Shown: positions 25,758 to 35,463 of the stretch, in pieces
Numbering within the stretch: the first letter of the stretch is position 1
How the letters are laid out: every line of letters starts with the position of its first letter
Source of the DNA: Sphingobacteriaceae bacterium
Lineage (GTDB): Bacteria > Bacteroidota > Bacteroidia > B-17B0 > Aurantibacillaceae
Length of the DNA: 64,000 bases
NCBI GenBank assembly: GCA_016715905.1
Contig: JADJXI010000004.1
Span: 124,001-188,000 of the forward strand
Direction: 5' to 3'
Notes under the pieces: model-generated
The model's database searches: none
What the model was told of the DNA's origin: nothing
The model's input: the letters and a program-made list of their open reading frames with translations, nothing else
Program-made: the position numbers and the translations under genes

Positions 25758-28628
25758 ATTATACGTATTAAAAATTTAAGTTTATCGGTATTTGTTCTTA
25801 TTGGATTTCTATCAAAAGCACAGATAAAAAATCCTGAAAAAATACCCGGAAAAAACACCACGTTTCCACTACCTGTTTTTATTGAAGAAGTAACCCAAAC
25901 GGACAATGAAATTTGCATTCCTTATAAACGTTATCAATTGGATAACGGATTAAATTTAATCATACACGAAGATCATAGTGATCCGGTTGTTTATGTGGAT
26001 GTTACTTATCATGTTGGATCTTCAAGAGAACAGCAGGGTAGAAGCGGATTTGCGCATTTTTTTGAGCATATGATGTTTCAGGGTTCAAAAAATGTGGGTG
26101 ATGATCAACATTTTAAAATTGTGAGCGAAGCCGGCGGAAATATGAACGGAACTACCAATACCGACCGAACAAATTATTTTCAGGTAGTGCCCAGTAATTA
26201 TTTGGAAACCATGCTTTGGTTAGAATCAGATCGCATGGGATTTTTATTGGATTCTGTTACGCAAAAGAAATTTGAAATTCAACGAGCAACAGTAAAAAAT
26301 GAAAGAGGTCAGCGTTATGATAATGCACCTTATGGTTTAGAAAGAGAAAAAATAGGTGAAGCTTTGTATCCACAAGGTCATCCTTACAGTTGGTTAACGA
26401 TTGGTTATATTGATGATTTGAATAGAGTTGATGTAAATGATTTAAAAAGATTTTATATGCGATGGTATGGTCCGAATAATGCGGCCTTAACCATTTCAGG
26501 AGATGTAAATACAGATGAGGTGTTATTGTTAGTTCAAAAATATTTTGGAAGTATTGAAAGAGGTCCCGCTGTTTCTCCCATGAAAGTAGCTCCGGTTAAA
26601 TTAACGGCAAACCGATTTATTTCCTATGAAGATAATATTAAATTTCCCATGGTAACCTTAGTGTTTCCAACGGTAAAGGATGGAGAAAAGGATGATGTGG
26701 CTTTGAGTATATTGGGAGATATTTTATCCGGACATGAGAGTTCACCGTTAAGAAAAGCATTTATCAATTCTAAAAAAGCCAGTGCGGCATATGCCTTTCA
26801 AATGTCACGCGAACTTGCAGGGCAATTTCAGATTTCCGTTCGTGCTAATCCGGGCACATCTCTGTCAGCCACCTATGCTGAAATTAAAACCGCATTGGAT
26901 ACCTGGGAAAAAAGTGGCATAAGCGATGAGGATTTATTGAAGTTTAAAGCACAGTATAAAAGTCATTTGTATGATCGCTTGCAAACTGTACAGGGAAAAG
27001 GAGCAACCTTAGCTTCTAATTTTGTTTTAATGGGCGATGCAAACGATATTAAAAAACAGATAAAGCTATTTGAAACGGTTACAAAAGAAGATATCAAAAG
27101 AGTGTACAATACCTATATCAAAAACAAAGCTTGTGTAATAAGCAGTTTTGTTCCGAAAGGACAAAGTAACTTAAAGGCCGGACCTGATAATTGGAAAATG
27201 TATGAAAGAAAAATTGAAGCCGAAAGTGCAGAGTACAAAAATTTATCTTACCAAGCACCGGTAGAAGATTTTGACCGTTCAAAAAAACCTACAGCCGGAC
27301 CCGCACATCATGCACGTATACCTTCATTTTACACCGCAACTTTGGTGAATAATATTCCTTTAATAGGTGTAGTAGAGAATGAAATTCCTAAAATTGATAT
27401 TGTGGTGAGTTTTAAAGCGGGTCATGATTATGAATCTCTTGATAAAGCAGGGATAGCCGGTTTAACTGCAGCTATGTTGATGAAAAGTACACTCAAAACC
27501 AGTGTTTCAGATTTTGAAGATAAATTAGATTTATTAGGCGCTAATGTTCATATTCATGCCGGAGCAGAAGAATTTCAAATGAGTATTACCTCTCCAAAAG
27601 AAAATATTTCTGCCGTAATTAAACTAGCTGAAGAAGCCTTATTGCAACCTAAATTCGACCCGTCGGAATTTGAATTGGTAAAGAAGCAGTTGTTGGATCG
27701 TATCTCGCAATCAAAAAGTAACGCATCGCAAATTGCAAATCTTGCTTTGGATGAGTTGTTATACGGTAAAACAAATCGTAAAGGTTTGCCTGCTAATGGA
27801 ACTACCGAAACCGTTCAATCCATAACCATTGATGATATTAAAAATTACTACAATCAATTAAATGCTTCTATGTTATCGGTTGCGGTAAGTGGTGATATTA
27901 CAAAAGAAGAGGCGATAAAGAATTTAGAATTTATAAAAAAGGTAAAGACCGGAAATCCAATTGTATTGTCGCCTCAAAATGTGCCTGCAATTGAAAAAAC
28001 TAAAATTTATTTTATTGAAAAGAAAAATGCACCTCAAAGTGAAATCCGAATGGCTTATGTAGCCTTACCTTATGATTGCTGTGGAGAATATTTTAAGGCC
28101 AATGTGATGAATTTTAGTTTTAGCGGCGCCTTTAATTCAAGAGTAAATTATTTATTGCGTGAAATAAAAGGGTGGACTTATGGCACAAGAGGAGCTTTTC
28201 ATGGAGGAAGAACGGATGGTAATTATGTGATTAGTGGCGGTTTCAAAGGAAATGCCACGGATAGTACGTTAATTGAATTGTTCAGAGAAATTAAAAATTA
28301 TGCCGATAATGGAATAACTGAAAGTGAATTGGAATTTACTCGTCACGCCATTGCACAATCCGATGCCTTAAGATACGAATCTTCTTTGCAAAAACTTTAT
28401 TTTGTAAAAAGAATCATGGATTATGGTTTAAGCGCCGACTACGTTAAAGATCAGGTGAAAGTACTTGATGCCTTAACGGTTAATGATGTAAATCAAATAG
28501 CCAAAAAATACCTGCCTTATAATAATATGATAGTTTTAGTGGTTGGAGATAAAACGCAAAATTTGGAAAAAATAAAACAATTGGGTTATGAAGTGATTGA
28601 AATTCAGAATGAAAGTAAAAAAGACTAA
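25758..28628 (+). CDS. M16-family zinc protease, exported, with no canonical start codon
   Basis: About 956 residues in two M16 halves. The first carries HFFEH (about residues 100-104) with the downstream Glu region typical of the zinc site (EIQRATVKNERGQRYDNAPYG). The second half (NNIPLIGVVENEIPKIDIVVSFKAG onward) lacks the motif, as is usual. Upstream of the TTG at 25938 the same frame is open back to 25752 and encodes a clear signal peptide, RIKNLSLSVFVLIGFLSKAQ, but the only codons in front of it are ATT (25758) and ATA (25761). A promoter box at 25736-25743 fits that start. A TTG start would remove the signal peptide and begin mid-domain. Likely a periplasmic peptidase; the next gene is 60 bases on. 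Confidence 0.85.
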   Translation: MIRIKNLSLSVFVLIGFLSKAQIKNPEKIPGKNTTFPLPVFIEEVTQTDNEICIPYKRYQLDNGLNLIIHEDHSDPVVYVDVTYHVGSSREQQGRSGFAHFFEHMMFQGSKNVGDDQHFKIVSEAGGNMNGTTNTDRTNYFQVVPSNYLETMLWLESDRMGFLLDSVTQKKFEIQRATVKNERGQRYDNAPYGLEREKIGEALYPQGHPYSWLTIGYIDDLNRVDVNDLKRFYMRWYGPNNAALTISGDVNTDEVLLLVQKYFGSIERGPAVSPMKVAPVKLTANRFISYEDNIKFPMVTLVFPTVKDGEKDDVALSILGDILSGHESSPLRKAFINSKKASAAYAFQMSRELAGQFQISVRANPGTSLSATYAEIKTALDTWEKSGISDEDLLKFKAQYKSHLYDRLQTVQGKGATLASNFVLMGDANDIKKQIKLFETVTKEDIKRVYNTYIKNKACVISSFVPKGQSNLKAGPDNWKMYERKIEAESAEYKNLSYQAPVEDFDRSKKPTAGPAHHARIPSFYTATLVNNIPLIGVVENEIPKIDIVVSFKAGHDYESLDKAGIAGLTAAMLMKSTLKTSVSDFEDKLDLLGANVHIHAGAEEFQMSITSPKENISAVIKLAEEALLQPKFDPSEFELVKKQLLDRISQSKSNASQIANLALDELLYGKTNRKGLPANGTTETVQSITIDDIKNYYNQLNASMLSVAVSGDITKEEAIKNLEFIKKVKTGNPIVLSPQNVPAIEKTKIYFIEKKNAPQSEIRMAYVALPYDCCGEYFKANVMNFSFSGAFNSRVNYLLREIKGWTYGTRGAFHGGRTDGNYVISGGFKGNATDSTLIELFREIKNYADNGITESELEFTRHAIAQSDALRYESSLQKLYFVKRIMDYGLSADYVKDQVKVLDALTVNDVNQIAKKYLPYNNMIVLVVGDKTQNLEKIKQLGYEVIEIQNESKKD

Positions 28629-28687
28629 AAAAAATTGCTTTTTTATGCCATAAATTGATGCTAAATTAGAAACCTGAATTAACAAGT

Positions 28688-30076
28688 ATGAATTACGATA
28701 TTATTATTATAGGAAGTGGTCCGGGTGGTTACGTAACTGCCATTCGCGCATCGCAATTGGGATATAAAGTAGCTGTGGTAGAAAAAGAAAGTTTAGGCGG
28801 CATTTGTTTAAACTGGGGCTGTATTCCAACCAAAGCATTATTAAAAAGTGCTCAGGTATATGAGTATTTAAATCATGCCAAAGATTATGGCATCAGCGCT
28901 GAAAACATTAAAGCTGATTTTAGCGGAGTGGTAAAAAGAAGTAGAGATGTGGCCGAAGGTATGAGTAAGGGAGTTCAATTTTTAATGAAAAAAAATAAAA
29001 TTGAAGTGATTGTTGGAACAGCCAAAGTTAAACCCGGTAAAAAAGTGGATGTAACCGGTGATGATGGAAAAATAAATACGTATTCAGCCAATCATATCAT
29101 TATTGCAACGGGTGCACGTTCACGCAAGCTTCCAAATTTACCGCAGGACGGGAAAAAGATTATTGGTTACAGAGAAGCGATGGTTCTTCCAAAACTACCT
29201 AAAACAATGATTGTTGTAGGAAGTGGTGCAATTGGAGTGGAATTTGCTTACTTCTATGCAACCATGGGAACTAAAGTAACTATTGTTGAATTTTTACCAA
29301 ACATTGTTCCGGTTGAAGACGAAGATGTAAGTAAACAATTAGAAAAGTCACTTAAAAAAATCGGAATTGAAGTAATGACCGATGCGTCGGTAGAATCTGT
29401 TGATACCAAATCAGACACTTGCAAAGCTACGGTTAAAACAAAAAACGGTAATGTAACCTTGGAAGCAGAAATTGTATTATCTGCTGTGGGTATTGAAGCG
29501 AATATTCAGGGAATTGGATTGGAAGAAACCGGAATAAAAACAGATAAAGGAAAAATTGTAGTAGATAAATTTTATGCCACCAATGTTCCGGGTTATTATG
29601 CAATAGGAGATTGTGTTCCGGGTCAGGCTTTAGCACATGTGGCCAGCGCCGAAGGAATTACTTGCGTTGAAAAAATTAAAGGCCTGCATGTGGATCCAAT
29701 AGATTATAATAATATTCCGGGTTGTACCTATTCTCAACCTGAAATTGCCTCCGTTGGTTTCACCGAGAAAAAAGCTAAAGAGGCAGGTTATCAAATAAAA
29801 GTTGGTAAATTTCCTTTTACTGCATCCGGTAAAGCTAAAGCAGCCGGTGCAAGCGATGGTTTTATAAAATTAATTTTTGATGCAAAATACGGGGAGTTAT
29901 TGGGCGCTCATATGATTGGGGCCAATGTTACCGAAATGATTGCAGAATGTGTTGCTTTAAGAAAATTAGAGACAACAGGTCATGAATTAATTAAGACCGT
30001 GCATCCACATCCAACCATGAGCGAGGCTATTATGGAAGCGGCCGCTGCAGCATACGGTGAGGTGATTCATTTGTAG
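28688..30076 (+). CDS. lpdA: Dihydrolipoyl dehydrogenase
   Basis: 462 residues. The FAD loop is IIIGSGPGGYVTAIRA and the redox pair is GGICLNWGC, with Cys40 and Cys45. The NAD loop is MIVVGSGAIGVEFAYFYATMG, and the second FAD segment is GYYAIGDC. HPHPTMSEAIMEAA, near the C-terminus, carries the catalytic His-Glu. It is the E3 subunit that reoxidises lipoamide in pyruvate, 2-oxoglutarate or branched-chain dehydrogenase complexes, or in glycine cleavage. No E1 or E2 gene is nearby, so which complex it serves is unknown. Confidence 0.97.
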   Translation: MNYDIIIIGSGPGGYVTAIRASQLGYKVAVVEKESLGGICLNWGCIPTKALLKSAQVYEYLNHAKDYGISAENIKADFSGVVKRSRDVAEGMSKGVQFLMKKNKIEVIVGTAKVKPGKKVDVTGDDGKINTYSANHIIIATGARSRKLPNLPQDGKKIIGYREAMVLPKLPKTMIVVGSGAIGVEFAYFYATMGTKVTIVEFLPNIVPVEDEDVSKQLEKSLKKIGIEVMTDASVESVDTKSDTCKATVKTKNGNVTLEAEIVLSAVGIEANIQGIGLEETGIKTDKGKIVVDKFYATNVPGYYAIGDCVPGQALAHVASAEGITCVEKIKGLHVDPIDYNNIPGCTYSQPEIASVGFTEKKAKEAGYQIKVGKFPFTASGKAKAAGASDGFIKLIFDAKYGELLGAHMIGANVTEMIAECVALRKLETTGHELIKTVHPHPTMSEAIMEAAAAAYGEVIHL

Positions 30077-30206
30077 GGTAATTCGATTAGGTTAACCTAA
30101 CATTCTTGTAATTAGTCTAATATTCATCAAAAATTGACTATTGTCAATTCTTTTATTTTGAGTCTGTCCAATTTGGAACTACATTTAGTGTAGAATTTTA
30201 TAACAG

Positions 30207-33200
30207 ATGAAAAAATCAAACCTTAAAAGTATCCTTCTGATATTTTTTATTTCGTTTTTTTCAATTCCACTAAATGCAATCACTGTAACAGTAAATAATA
30301 CCAATGATGCCGGCGTGGGTTCATTGCGGGAAGCGATTGCCATTACAAATACAACTGTAGGTAACGATTATATTAATTTTAATTTAGGAGTTGGTGGTCC
30401 ATTCACTATTACACTCTTATCCGCTTTGCCTGCCTTAACCGATAACGCAGGTGTTTTTATTAATGGTTGGGATAATGCCGGAAACCCCGGAACGCCAAAT
30501 AGTATTGCAATCTTTAGTACAAGCATAGCTACACCATTGAATCCGGTTTATAAAATTATACTGGGTAACGGAAATAATATTCCCGTTGGTTTAACGATTT
30601 CAAGTTCTAATAATTTAATTCAGGGTTTGGTATTAAATGATTTTGGTGATGGAACTCCAAGTGCGAATGATATGTGTATTAGTTTGGCGGGCTCAAGTAA
30701 TACCATAATTGGTTGTTATTTAGGTATGGCTGATGATGGGTCAACAATGGGGGCCAAACCATATTACGGCATCTATTGTACACGAGCTAATAATTTAATT
30801 GGTGATGGTACAAATGCAGGCGTAAACTTAATTTCGGGAATGGGAGGAAGTGGAGGTGTGAAAATTTATTTTGCCGGTGCAACTGCAACGGCCAATATTG
30901 TAAGAGGAAATATTATCGGCTTGCAATCAAACGGAACAAGTGCATTAACGGCTTCCTCAACGGGTATATACCTATTAAATCCTGCAAACTCCAACACCAT
31001 TGGCGGAACAGGAGCTTTTGATGGAAATTTAATTTCAGGAAACAGAGGGACGGGAATTGTGATCAGTTCTTACTCCAATGTCATTCAAGGTAATTTTATT
31101 GGGCCATTGTCTGATGGTATTACAGGTTTGGTAGGTACGCAACAAAGTAATGGTATGAGTAATAGCGGTTGGTATAATCTTATTGGTGGTTCTGCCGCCG
31201 GGGCTCGAAATGTGATTGCCGGAAATCCGAATTTAGGGATGGATATGAGTGGTAGAAATAATATTATTCAAGGGAATTACTGGGGCACAAATAAGTTAGG
31301 TACAGGAAGATTAATTGGTGTTGGCGGTTCTGGAATGGCTGTAAATACAGGTACAGGTAATTTAATAGGGGGGCCCGGCCCCGGAGAAGGAAATCTAATT
31401 TCCGGAGCGAGTAATATGGGAATTTGGGTTTTAAATCAGGCAACTAATGTTGGCAACACTATTCAACAAAACACCATTGGATTAGCTGTGGGAGCAACTG
31501 CCTCACTTACCGGTGGAGGAAATAGTACAGGAATATTGATGTCTCCCGGTGCCAGAGGTAATATTATTGGTGGAAATTCAGCAAATACGCGTAATATAAT
31601 TTCAGGGAATACAACCGGAATTTCAATGGGTGGCGCTTATGTGAACACCATTACGGGAAATTATATAGGTCCTTCCGGAGATGGTCTTACTCGTGTGATT
31701 GGTACCAATCAAACATATGGAATCAGCATGTCAAATGGTTCATTAAACGCAATCGGAAATACCGGTGCGGGAGATGGGAATGTGATTTCAGGTAACACAT
31801 CTTATGGTATTTATATGTCGGCAGTATCTGCATCTTTAAACACCATTGTTCAAAATACCATTGGCCCTAATCCTGCAGCAAGCGGAACCTTAACAAATGC
31901 TACTAACCAAACCGGTGTTTACATGAGCAATGCTAAAGATAATGTTGTAGGTGGATCGGGTGGTGCATCAACAAGAAACATAATTTCTGCAAACAGTAAT
32001 GGTGTAGTGATAACCGGTGCAACCGCTACTAATAACGTGGTTCGTGGAAATTACATTGGTTTGGCCGGAGATGGAATAAATAGAATTATAGGTAGTACGC
32101 AATCGTTTGGTGTGCAATTAAATCCTCCTGCATTTAGTAATACCATTGGTGGATTACAAGCCGGTGAAGGTAATGTAATGTCGGGGAATTCTGTTGGTGG
32201 TTATTATGGAATCGGAAATACAGTTGGGAATGCGTATTTAGGAAACATTATTGGCTTACAAGCTAATGGATTAAACGTAGTTACAGGAGCCACACAATCA
32301 AGAGGGATGGATATACATGGATCGGGTTTATTGATTGGCGATATTGGCGGGTATGGTAATATTATTTCCGGAAACACAAATATCGGAATTTATAATGCCT
32401 TGGCTACGGGTTCAAATAATATTATTCGTGCTAATCATATCGGACCCGGAATTAACGGTTTGCAGGTTGCCGGCGCTGTACAGGCAACAGGAATTCAATT
32501 GCAACAAAGTGTGAGTAATTATACGGTTGGCGGTTATTTGGGAGCTGTGGGTCAAAATCCCCAAGGTAACCGCATTGCTTTTAATACCGGAAATGGCGTA
32601 AATGTTACTTCAACTCCTGCAGTGGGGCACATGATTTCAAGAAATTTAATTTATTCCAACGGCGTAGGCGCAACTCAATTTCCAATCAATTTAAATTATG
32701 GAGTTAATCAAGGCAATAATGGTAAACCTGCTCCCGATATTGTTACGTATACAACCTCCATTGTTACAGGCAGTGGTGCTGTTACTGCAGGTGTTGGTGA
32801 TACGGTAGAAGTGTTTGCCAATACAAGCGGAAATTGTAAAGACATGTCTATTTATAAGGGAAGTACATTAGCGGATGCGGTTGGAAACTGGACATTAACG
32901 GGTATCACTATTAATCCGGGCGAAAGTGTTTTGGCTACTGCACGCTCTCTAGCAAATAACAATACTTCTCAAACAAGTACTTGCACGGTGCCTTTGCCAG
33001 TAGAAGTGGTAGCTTTTTCCGCTTTTTGTATGGGAAATAAGGTGAATGTTTATTGGACCACCATCACTGAATTAAATAGTAAAATATTTAGAATAGAAAG
33101 ATCAGTTGATGGAGTAAATTTTGAAAGAATAGGGGAGCTTGCTGCCGCCGGACACAGTACTCAAAAATTGAATTATACTTTAGTTGATGAGCATCCGCTT

Positions 33201-33539
33201 AAAGAAACCGTGTACTACAAATTAATTCAAGAGGATATTTCAGGTTTAATTCAGGAGTTTATTTTGGTTTATACCAATGATTGCGATGCTAAATCTTTAA
33301 CAAATTTTCTTTTTCCTAATCCGGCTAACTCAAATGTGAATTTGGTTTTACCCGGGTTTTTTGGAAGAGAAGTTAAAATTGAAATAATTAGTGTGTTAGG
33401 TAAAGTTGAAAAATCAATAATATTATTTGTTGAAACTCCACTGAATGAAATTGATATTGCTGATTTGAGTAAGGGTGTTTATTTTGTTCGTCTGCTTTCT
33501 GCAGACCGAAATGAAGTTTTGCGCTTAACTATTGATTAA
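30207..33539 (+). CDS. T9SS-secreted right-handed beta-helix protein
   Basis: 1110 residues. The signal peptide is KSILLIFFISFFSIPLNA. The next part, TVNNTNDAGVGSLREAI, is a hallmark of CSLREA-like/choice-of-anchor surface proteins. Residues about 120-860 are a long beta-helix of NxIxGN-type rungs (GNIIGLQSNGT, NLISGNRGTGIVI, GGNSANTRNIISGN, NYIGPSGDG). A fibronectin-like part (VYWTTITELNSKIFRIERSVDG) precedes a T9SS tail (NFLFPNPANSNVNLVLP, GVYFVRLLS). It should be displayed or released at the surface. Carbohydrate binding or adhesion is possible, but no catalytic residues were identified. It converges on pfkA, overlapping the pfkA end by 4 bases. Confidence 0.88.
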   Translation: MKKSNLKSILLIFFISFFSIPLNAITVTVNNTNDAGVGSLREAIAITNTTVGNDYINFNLGVGGPFTITLLSALPALTDNAGVFINGWDNAGNPGTPNSIAIFSTSIATPLNPVYKIILGNGNNIPVGLTISSSNNLIQGLVLNDFGDGTPSANDMCISLAGSSNTIIGCYLGMADDGSTMGAKPYYGIYCTRANNLIGDGTNAGVNLISGMGGSGGVKIYFAGATATANIVRGNIIGLQSNGTSALTASSTGIYLLNPANSNTIGGTGAFDGNLISGNRGTGIVISSYSNVIQGNFIGPLSDGITGLVGTQQSNGMSNSGWYNLIGGSAAGARNVIAGNPNLGMDMSGRNNIIQGNYWGTNKLGTGRLIGVGGSGMAVNTGTGNLIGGPGPGEGNLISGASNMGIWVLNQATNVGNTIQQNTIGLAVGATASLTGGGNSTGILMSPGARGNIIGGNSANTRNIISGNTTGISMGGAYVNTITGNYIGPSGDGLTRVIGTNQTYGISMSNGSLNAIGNTGAGDGNVISGNTSYGIYMSAVSASLNTIVQNTIGPNPAASGTLTNATNQTGVYMSNAKDNVVGGSGGASTRNIISANSNGVVITGATATNNVVRGNYIGLAGDGINRIIGSTQSFGVQLNPPAFSNTIGGLQAGEGNVMSGNSVGGYYGIGNTVGNAYLGNIIGLQANGLNVVTGATQSRGMDIHGSGLLIGDIGGYGNIISGNTNIGIYNALATGSNNIIRANHIGPGINGLQVAGAVQATGIQLQQSVSNYTVGGYLGAVGQNPQGNRIAFNTGNGVNVTSTPAVGHMISRNLIYSNGVGATQFPINLNYGVNQGNNGKPAPDIVTYTTSIVTGSGAVTAGVGDTVEVFANTSGNCKDMSIYKGSTLADAVGNWTLTGITINPGESVLATARSLANNNTSQTSTCTVPLPVEVVAFSAFCMGNKVNVYWTTITELNSKIFRIERSVDGVNFERIGELAAAGHSTQKLNYTLVDEHPLKETVYYKLIQEDISGLIQEFILVYTNDCDAKSLTNFLFPNPANSNVNLVLPGFFGREVKIEIISVLGKVEKSIILFVETPLNEIDIADLSKGVYFVRLLSADRNEVLRLTID

Positions 33540-34506
33540 CTACTCAACACCTCAATCAATTTTTCTAAATCCGGATTTAATTTTTCAATGTGCTTCACCG
33601 CTTTTTCAAATGGCGTAAAGGTCACCGTTTTATCGATTAATCCAACCATTACATTTTTTCGTCCGGCCTGAATGGCTAAAACAGCTTGATGTCCCACTAC
33701 CGAAGCGTTTACTCTTTCCATGCAGGTAGGATTTCCCCCTCTTTGAATGTGGCCTAAAATACTCACACGCATATCAAATTCCGGAAAATTATTTTTAATG
33801 AGGTTGGCAATTTTATAAGCTCCTCCGTGATCATCCCCTTCAGCTACTATAATTATTTTACTGCTTTTTGATTTTCTCCATTCCTTCATTTTTAAAATGA
33901 GTGTTTCTAAATCTCCTTTTATTTCGGGCACAAGCAACGCGTCAGCTCCACAGGCAATCGCACTTCTTAATGCAATTAGCCCTGCATCTTTTCCCATTAC
34001 TTCCACCACAAAAACCCGGTCATGACTCTCAGCTGTATCTCTCAATCTGTCCACTGCTTCCACAACGGTGTTAATTGCCGTGTCATATCCAATGGTAAAA
34101 TCAGTACCTATTAAATCATTATCTATAGTTCCGGCACATCCAACAATGGGTATATTCAAATGTTTGTTCAATTCAATGGCGCCTTTAAAACTTCCGTCAC
34201 CTCCTATAATTACTAATCCATCTACTTGATGTTGTTTTACCGTAGCAACAGCTTTTTGCAAGCCTTCGGTAGTCATAAATCTTGCACTGCGTGCGGTTTT
34301 TAAAATAGTTCCTCCACGGTGTATAATTCCGGATACGCTTTCCTGGTCATCACTTTAAAATCATTGTCAATTAATCCTTCGTATCCTCTTATAAAACCAA
34401 CTACTTCAATTTGTTGAAATAATGCAGTTCGCACAATAGCCCTAATACAAGCATTCATTCCCGGAGAATCTCCGCCTGATGTTAAAATTCCAATCTTTTT
34501 TACCAT
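33536..34506 (-). pseudogene. pfkA: 6-phosphofructokinase gene interrupted by a one-base frameshift
   Basis: The first frame (34506-34300) encodes the ATP site KKIGILTSGGDSPGMNACIRA as far as DFKVMTR. The second frame, reading SVSGIIHRGGTILKTARSARF from near 34344, continues with IIGGDGSFKGA, GTIDNDLIGTDFTIGYDTA and SILGHIQRGGNPT. Both halves are well conserved and adjoin with no lost residues. At the join, AGG is followed by three A and then GCG; one more A would restore a single frame. Joined, the product would be about 323 residues, full size. It is either a recent inactivating deletion in an A run, an assembly error, or rarely a tolerated slip. The enzyme commits glucose carbon to glycolysis, so an error deserves first suspicion. 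Confidence 0.9.
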
Positions 34507-34620
34507 GATACTAATTTAAGTAAAAATAATTTTGTTTGAATTGACAGGAATCATTTCCCCCTCGCTATAAATAATTTTAAAGCCATTAAGCAATTTGGCA
34601 CTTTATCTTAACTTTACGGC

Positions 34621-35037
34621 ATGGGACGAATTTTAGCCATAGATTACGGAAGTAAAAGAGTGGGTTTGGCCGTAAGTGATCCCTTGCGATTAATTGCGGG
34701 TGGTTTAACTACCATACATAGTAAAGATGTGGTGGAATACCTCAGTGCTTATTTTTTAAAGGAACAAGTGGATGTGATTGTGGTGGGTGAACCTAAAACC
34801 TTAATGAATAAAAAAAGTGATAGCGCCCGTTTTATAGATCCCTTTGTTCGCCATCTCGAAAAAAAATTCCCCGATAAAAAAATTGTGCGTTACGATGAGC
34901 GTTTTACTTCGGCTATTGCACAACAAACTATGTTAATGGGCGGGGTGAAGAAAAAAGATAGGCAAGTAAAAGAAAGTGTAGATTTAATTAGTGCAATAAT
35001 TATTTTGCAGGATTATATGAGTTTCACGAAAGAGTAA
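34621..35037 (+). CDS. ruvX: Holliday junction resolvase-like RuvX/YqgF
   Basis: 138 residues. The RNase H-like fold opens with MGRILAIDYGSKRVGLAVSD, with the catalytic Asp at residue 8. GEPKTLMNKKSDSARF follows in the middle, and YDERFTSAIAQQTM and SVDLISAIIILQDYM carry the remaining acidic residues. In bacteria this family matures 16S rRNA 5' ends and may act on Holliday junctions. It is divergent from pfkA. Its last 54 coding bases, with the trailing T run, are repeated almost exactly 269 bases downstream, which marks a rearrangement. Confidence 0.93.
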   Translation: MGRILAIDYGSKRVGLAVSDPLRLIAGGLTTIHSKDVVEYLSAYFLKEQVDVIVVGEPKTLMNKKSDSARFIDPFVRHLEKKFPDKKIVRYDERFTSAIAQQTMLMGGVKKKDRQVKESVDLISAIIILQDYMSFTKE

Positions 35038-35048
35038 TGATTTTTTTT
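34984..35048 (+). repeat. Direct repeat copy 1 (3' end of ruvX)
   Basis: This 65-base stretch covers the last codons of ruvX and the trailing T run. It matches 35253-35317 at 64 of 65 positions. The one difference changes the TAA stop into AAA in the second copy. Confidence 0.93.
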
Positions 35049-35210
35049 GGGCGCCTGTTCGCGCTTTCGCTGCAAGCCGGTTAAAATTTTGTAGTATTTG
35101 TTTGGCTGCGGTGGCTTCCGTTGGTCGCCTCCCTGCCTACCGCAGGCAGGCTCGCTCAATAAATACTAAACAAAATTTTGCACCGGGCTTTTCGCTCAAT
35201 CGCTGGCGCA
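35049..35210. repeat. Imperfect palindromic element (REP/MITE-like)
   Basis: A 162-base, GC-richer insert between the two ruvX end copies, starting GGGCGCC and ending near CGCTGGCGC. The left arm contains AAAATTTTGTAGTATTT (35083-35099), complemented by AAATACTAAACAAAATTTT (35161-35179). The outer parts (AAGCCGG and CCGGGCTT, GCGCC and GGCGC) also pair. The loop holds the palindrome CCTGCCTACCGCAGGCAGG at 35132-35150. There is no coding sequence. It looks like a non-autonomous repeat element of the type scattered in Bacteroidota genomes; copy number cannot be judged from one window. Confidence 0.65.
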
Positions 35211-35252
35211 ATATATTCTCACTTTTATAGTTGAGTAAATAATATAATTGCC

Positions 35253-35317
35253 TTAATTAGTGCAATAATTATTTTGCAGGATTATATGAGTTTCACGAAA
35301 GAGAAATGATTTTTTTT
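35253..35317 (+). repeat. Direct repeat copy 2 (displaced ruvX 3' end)
   Basis: It matches 34984-35048 at 64 of 65 bases. It has no matching upstream ruvX sequence, so it is an isolated fragment. 62 bases later comes a fragment of the 3' end of the gene at 38338-39513. Confidence 0.93.
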
Positions 35318-35379
35318 ACGATTTATTGTGCCAGCCTGCGGTGGGCGGGCTTAACGCAATTTGAATAAACTTTAAAGTT

Positions 35380-35429
35380 ACTCCACCCACAAAACCATTC
35401 CTTTTAAATATTCTCCTTCGGAGAAAAAG
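35380..35429 (-). repeat. Displaced copy of the RlmI-like gene 3' end
   Basis: It matches 38340-38389, the last codons of the methyltransferase gene, with only about three differences in 50 bases. Orientation is the same as the intact gene. Together with the ruvX fragment at 35253-35317 it rebuilds a ruvX/methyltransferase convergent junction lying to the left of the T9SS gene at 35464-38208. Confidence 0.93.
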
Positions 35430-35463
35430 AGCATGCCTAAAATATTAAAAATAATAAAAACAT

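Noticed and set aside
30600..32600. CRISPR-like or tandem DNA repeat in the large beta-helix gene
   Set aside because: The recurring words come from beta-helix rungs in one open reading frame; spacing and sequence vary as in protein repeats.
34300..34360. Programmed -1 frameshift in pfkA
   Set aside because: The join AGG-AAA-GCG has no X-XXY-YYZ slippery heptamer, and pfkA is not known to use frameshifting. A one-base deletion or error is simpler.
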